DNA from: Candidatus Hydrogenedentota bacterium
GTDB lineage: Bacteria > Hydrogenedentota > Hydrogenedentia > Hydrogenedentales > CAITNO01
DNA: 63,947 bases
Direction: 5' to 3'
Assembly (NCBI GenBank): GCA_012730045.1
Contig: JAAYBR010000041.1
Span: forward strand, 1 to 63,947
The notes under the pieces are model-generated. The model was given only the letters and a program-made list of their open reading frames with translations, had not been told where the DNA came from and made no database searches. The translations under genes were made by a program, and so were the position numbers. Every line of letters starts with the position of its first letter. Within the stretch, counting starts at the first letter, position 1. Below, piece by piece: positions 61,901-63,947 of this stretch.

Positions 61901-63947
61901 GGCTGCGCCGCGCCGAGCGTGGCGCCCGCGGGCGCGTTGCCGCCGGGATTCGCCCCGCCGTCCGCACCGGCGGAGGGCAGTGCCACAATGCCCCAGCTCA
62001 CATCGCTGCCCGTGCCGCCCGCGCGCTGCTCGCCGCGCGCGCCGGCGTTGCCCGCCGCGCCGCCGAGCGCCTCGAGACCGCCCGCGCCGCCCTGACCGCG
62101 CAGGCCGTTGAGGCCGAAGCCCCTGCCGCCCAGGCCGCCGTCGCCGCCGGAGCTGCCCGACGCGCCGGGCTGGCCGCCCGTGCCCACGGTGCCCGCGAGG
62201 CCGGGATAGCCGTTCTCGCCGTTGCCCTGCGCGCCGCGGATGGTGTCCAAACCGCCGCCCCGGCCGCCCGCGCCGCCGATGCCGCCCGTGCCGCCCGCGC
62301 CGCCCGGACCGCCGTCGCCGCCCAGACCGCCCGAACCGCCCGCGCCGCCCGCGCCACCGCCCAAAACGCCCGCAGGCACGGTGATGTCAATGCCCCATTC
62401 CATGTCGCCGCGCGCGGCGATGGACAGGGGACGCTCGCCGGTGACCGTGATGGTGCCGCCGGAGACGTTCACGTTGTCGAACTCGAAGACGGCCACTTCC
62501 TGGCCCGTCTCATAGCGAAGGTCCGTGCGGGCGGTGTAAACCGTGCCGCCCGCATCCATCGTGCCGGGGGCGCCGCCGGTGACGCCGGTGTCCACCACAA
62601 TCGCGCCGGACGAGAACACCAGGTCGCCCAAGTTCCCGTCGGACTCGTAGATGCTGCCCTCGGAACCCGCGCCCTCGCCGTCGAAGCTCACCTCGACCGG
62701 CGTGCCCGCCGGAACCGTCATGGTCCAGTACTGGCCGGGCTGCAGCTCGCCTGTGACACCGCCGTTGCCGCGGATGAGCCGCCGGTTCAGCGCGCCGACC
62801 TTCAGCGTCACTTCCTGAAGCGTGCCCGAGGCGCCCGCATTCTTGAGCACCACCTGGTCAAACCCGTCAAAGACACTGGGGAACACCCACCACACCAGGG
62901 TGTCCAGCGTGCCCGTTGTGCCCAGGGCGTCCACGTCCGCCTGGTTCCAGAAGGCCGGCACGCACCAGCCGTTGGCGGCGGGGCCGCCCACCAGGCCGGG
63001 AATCACCGGACTGTTGCCAAGGGTGTAGGAGTTGAACTCGCGCAGGACGTCGTCGTTGCGCGTCGCGCCCTGGTGCACGTTCGGCGTGCTGAACTGCGGA
63101 AGGGCCGCCGACACCAGGTCCGGCCGCATGTTGGAGATCAGCGTGAACTTGCCGTTGTTCTCGGGGGCCGCGCTGCCCGCATTGTCCGCAAGCACCCGGG
63201 CGCGGTTGCCCGCGTCCTCCGGAATCTGCACCACGGAGCCCTGCAGCTTGACCATGCCGGGCGCGCCGTAGCCGCCCGCACCGCCCGCGCCGCCCGCGCC
63301 GCCAGCCGCGCCCGCGCCGCCGCGGCCGCCCTGGCCGCCGTTGCCGCCGTCACCGCCCGCGCCGCCGAGGAGGAAATCGAACAGTCCGCGCAGGAACTCG
63401 GGAATGATGTTGTAGAGCAGGGGCTTGCCGGGCTCGCCGCCCACCCCGCCGGACGCCGGACTGCCGGAAACCGCCGCGCCCCCGTTGGCGATGCCGCCCG
63501 CCGCGCCCGCGCCGCCAGACTGGAAGGCGCCCGCGGAAACGTCAATCAACGCGCCCGGGGTCAGGCGCAGCAGCCCCTTGGCCGCCAGCACGATCGCGCC
63601 GCCGCCGGGCGCGCCCGAGCCGCCCTGGCCGCCGGAGCCGCCCGCGCCGCCCTGGCCGCCGCTGCCGCCGCTGCCGCCGGGGCCGGCGGTGCCCGGCGAA
63701 CCGCCGTTGCCCAGCAGGCCGCCGATGTCGCCCTGCCCGGCGCCGCCGCCGCCGCCCGCGCCGCCGGCAATGGCGTTGCCTGTGGCGCCCTGGCTGCCGG
63801 TGCCGCCGCCCACGCCGCCGCCGCCGCCGCCGCTGCCGCCCGCACCGCCCTGGCCCGTGGAGCCGCCAGCAGACCCGCCGCCGCCGCCACCGCCCACCTT
63901 GGTCTCGGGAACCGTGAAGCCGAACAGTTCAAAGGATGCAAAATTCG
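58915..63947 (-). CDS. Giant Gly-rich surface protein with six PKD domains and C-terminal anchor (5' end outside window)
   Basis: At least 1677 aa; the reading frame is open to the window edge, so the true start is missing (a GTG at 63897 is inside the frame). It holds two large similar modules, each a Gly-rich tract (GGAGGSGG-type), then a segment with APGGGA(I/V)VLAA(K/R)GLLR and DVSAG, a PGMVKL(Q/H)GSVV strand, a FDGFDQV motif and a LEPGQTWSTTVPAG-like domain. Six PKD domains follow (WxWxFGDG and HxYxxxGxYxVxLTV motifs), then VPAAGAAGLLAAAAALGLLG and GARGLRGRRKK, a helix plus basic tail of the PEP-CTERM-like sorting kind. Probably a cell-surface adhesin or fibre; substrate unknown. A terminator follows. 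Confidence 0.85.
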   Translation of the reverse strand, partial: NFASFELFGFTVPETKVGGGGGGGSAGGSTGQGGAGGSGGGGGGVGGGTGSQGATGNAIAGGAGGGGGAGQGDIGGLLGNGGSPGTAGPGGSGGSGGQGGAGGSGGQGGSGAPGGGAIVLAAKGLLRLTPGALIDVSAGAFQSGGAGAAGGIANGGAAVSGSPASGGVGGEPGKPLLYNIIPEFLRGLFDFLLGGAGGDGGNGGQGGRGGAGAAGGAGGAGGAGGYGAPGMVKLQGSVVQIPEDAGNRARVLADNAGSAAPENNGKFTLISNMRPDLVSAALPQFSTPNVHQGATRNDDVLREFNSYTLGNSPVIPGLVGGPAANGWCVPAFWNQADVDALGTTGTLDTLVWWVFPSVFDGFDQVVLKNAGASGTLQEVTLKVGALNRRLIRGNGGVTGELQPGQYWTMTVPAGTPVEVSFDGEGAGSEGSIYESDGNLGDLVFSSGAIVVDTGVTGGAPGTMDAGGTVYTARTDLRYETGQEVAVFEFDNVNVSGGTITVTGERPLSIAARGDMEWGIDITVPAGVLGGGAGGAGGSGGLGGDGGPGGAGGTGGIGGAGGRGGGLDTIRGAQGNGENGYPGLAGTVGTGGQPGASGSSGGDGGLGGRGFGLNGLRGQGGAGGLEALGGAAGNAGARGEQRAGGTGSDVSWGIVALPSAGADGGANPGGNAPAGATLGAAQPGAPGELGGTGGSAAYESLAYVANSLTLVAGSGGGGGGGGSGGGGGGGGGGGGGGSGGSGGGGGGGAAYDGFLGVGITRTSAGGGGGGGGAPGIGGDGTRNNSNVWPPSPAGGVAGATGGIGGSGGTGAPGGLGGEGGVGAPGGGAVVLAARGLLRISAPSTLDVSAGTPLGGSGGGAAGTSPQGPTGGQSGVAGSAGGQVPVAGIGVGIGKGGDGGTGGTGGAGAAGAAGGGGGQGGTGGYGLPGMVKLHGSVVVAGAASLRGANALNGDPDRNGGYTVISNMNETARALHAPVKATAALVGGATAHDALLKALNPYVGGKTPVIPELDGGPGSRGWLAPGYWNDGQEAPLFNAGNGLEFRVLRVADGSSPFDGFDQVFIRNTNAAGNIENVSIIVGVNVAMLIDGELHTAGVLEPGQTWSTTVPAGAYVNVPGASGDPGDGPTAQFIATPTSGARNLVVQFVDQSTPGTEPVTSWLWNFNDGYTSTEQNPVHTFTSAGVYTVSLTVQTSVGISIETKGNYITVTDPVGPTALFTSGPTSIKTGETVYFGDHSLPGSTPITAWAWNFGDGQTGTDQSPSHAYTAAGVYTVTLTVTTAAGTDDEVKTDLITVSDPNGPVVDFTASPTLTVTGTPIQFADLTLPGDAPLASWQWDFGDGAQSLVKSPVYAYPAPGVYSVTVTVTDTNGLTGVLAKPDFIVVSAPNGPTADFAAAPTSGLAPLTTQFVDLSLPGGAPITTWEWVFGDGQTSSLPAPEHTYAAAGAYSVSLTVTTAIGSSSVTKPNFVVVTAPGGPTADFTAYPTTGKGPLTVQFANLSTAGSAGITQWAWTFGDGQTSTEQSPRHTYAAQGSFPVTLTVTDANSNTSQVTKVNYVVVAAPTTLTAAFTSDVTSGTAPLTVMFTDQSIAGAQPITGWLWNFGDGETSTVQNPVHIYTESGNYTVTLTVSSATGSDAETKPAHISVGQGVPAAGAAGLLAAAAALGLLGARGLRGRRKK

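Noticed and set aside
58915-63947. Gly-rich tracts taken as an assembly artefact or non-coding satellite
   Set aside because: The frame stays open throughout, the two modules differ at many residues, and PKD domains and an anchor follow in frame.

Overview
This 63.9-kb window is GC-rich (roughly two-thirds G+C by eye), gene-dense, and comes from a Gram-negative, probably anaerobic or microaerobic heterotroph. An outer membrane is indicated by a FadL-type porin, a LolC/E plus LolD pair and several lipoproteins. Carbohydrate scavenging is indicated by GH106-like, GH172, DUF5696 and glutaminase-A-like secreted proteins, a sulfatase-like protein and a Tat-exported Gfo/Idh oxidoreductase. A sensory-type [FeFe]-hydrogenase-like protein suggests anoxic life. 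Together with Gly-rich/PKD surface proteins, choice-of-anchor modules and many families of hairpin repeats, this most resembles Candidatus Hydrogenedentota or a neighbouring PVC/FCB-like lineage. That placement is an inference from gene style; no rRNA, tRNA or other phylogenetic RNA was recognised.

Layout. 1-500: hairpin repeats. 0.5-9.7 kb: Gfo/Idh oxidoreductase, a tiny ORF, MATE exporter, SPFH protein, topoisomerase I, and a gmd-rmd pair for GDP-D-rhamnose-type sugars. 9.86-10.61 kb: a RAYT (REP-associated tyrosine transposase) unit with inverted ends. 10.8-20.5 kb: GH106-like enzyme, hybrid REC-histidine kinase, FadL-type porin, then an anchored choice-of-anchor D protein, TPR protein, lipoprotein and sulfatase-like protein. 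20.5-29.2 kb: GT-C glycosyltransferase coupled to a DUF5696 protein, ComEA/SLBB-like protein, glutaminase-A-like protein, metallophosphoesterase, lipoprotein. 29.3-33.0 kb: a coupled run of a small UPF0104-like membrane protein, a radical SAM protein, a carbamoyltransferase stub and rfbA, then smpB and a hotdog thioesterase.

33.0-33.7 kb holds a DUF559 (Vsr-like) nuclease gene with its own promoter inside a perfect 57-bp inverted repeat. A gene-less relative lies at 43.9-44.0 kb. 33.8-43.2 kb: glucan phosphorylase, an SfsA-DUF123 fusion, SpoU methyltransferase, an M28 peptidase fused to a membrane domain, and unrecognised secreted proteins. 43.2-44.0 and 46.7-47.5 kb are repeat-filled gaps; the first also carries a dehydrogenase remnant. 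Between them lie a HAD phosphatase and the LolC/E-LolD transporter. 47.5-49.2 kb: an A/T-richer TPR protein. 49.5-52.6 kb, minus strand: GH172 lipoprotein, recF, dciA and a 32-residue ORF. 52.86-55.85 kb: a consensus promoter drives a sensory [FeFe]-hydrogenase-like protein and a SpoIIE-type phosphatase. 55.9-63.9 kb, minus strand: an M16 protease and a giant Gly-rich/PKD surface protein that runs off the end of the window.

The most interesting objects are the inverted-repeat-bounded DUF559 nuclease with its gene-less relative, the RAYT unit with a matching non-autonomous copy 36 kb away, and the putative H2-sensing hydrogenase-phosphatase pair. Several repeat families share a stem-GGA-stem design whose stems differ by compensatory changes, so structure rather than sequence seems to be conserved.
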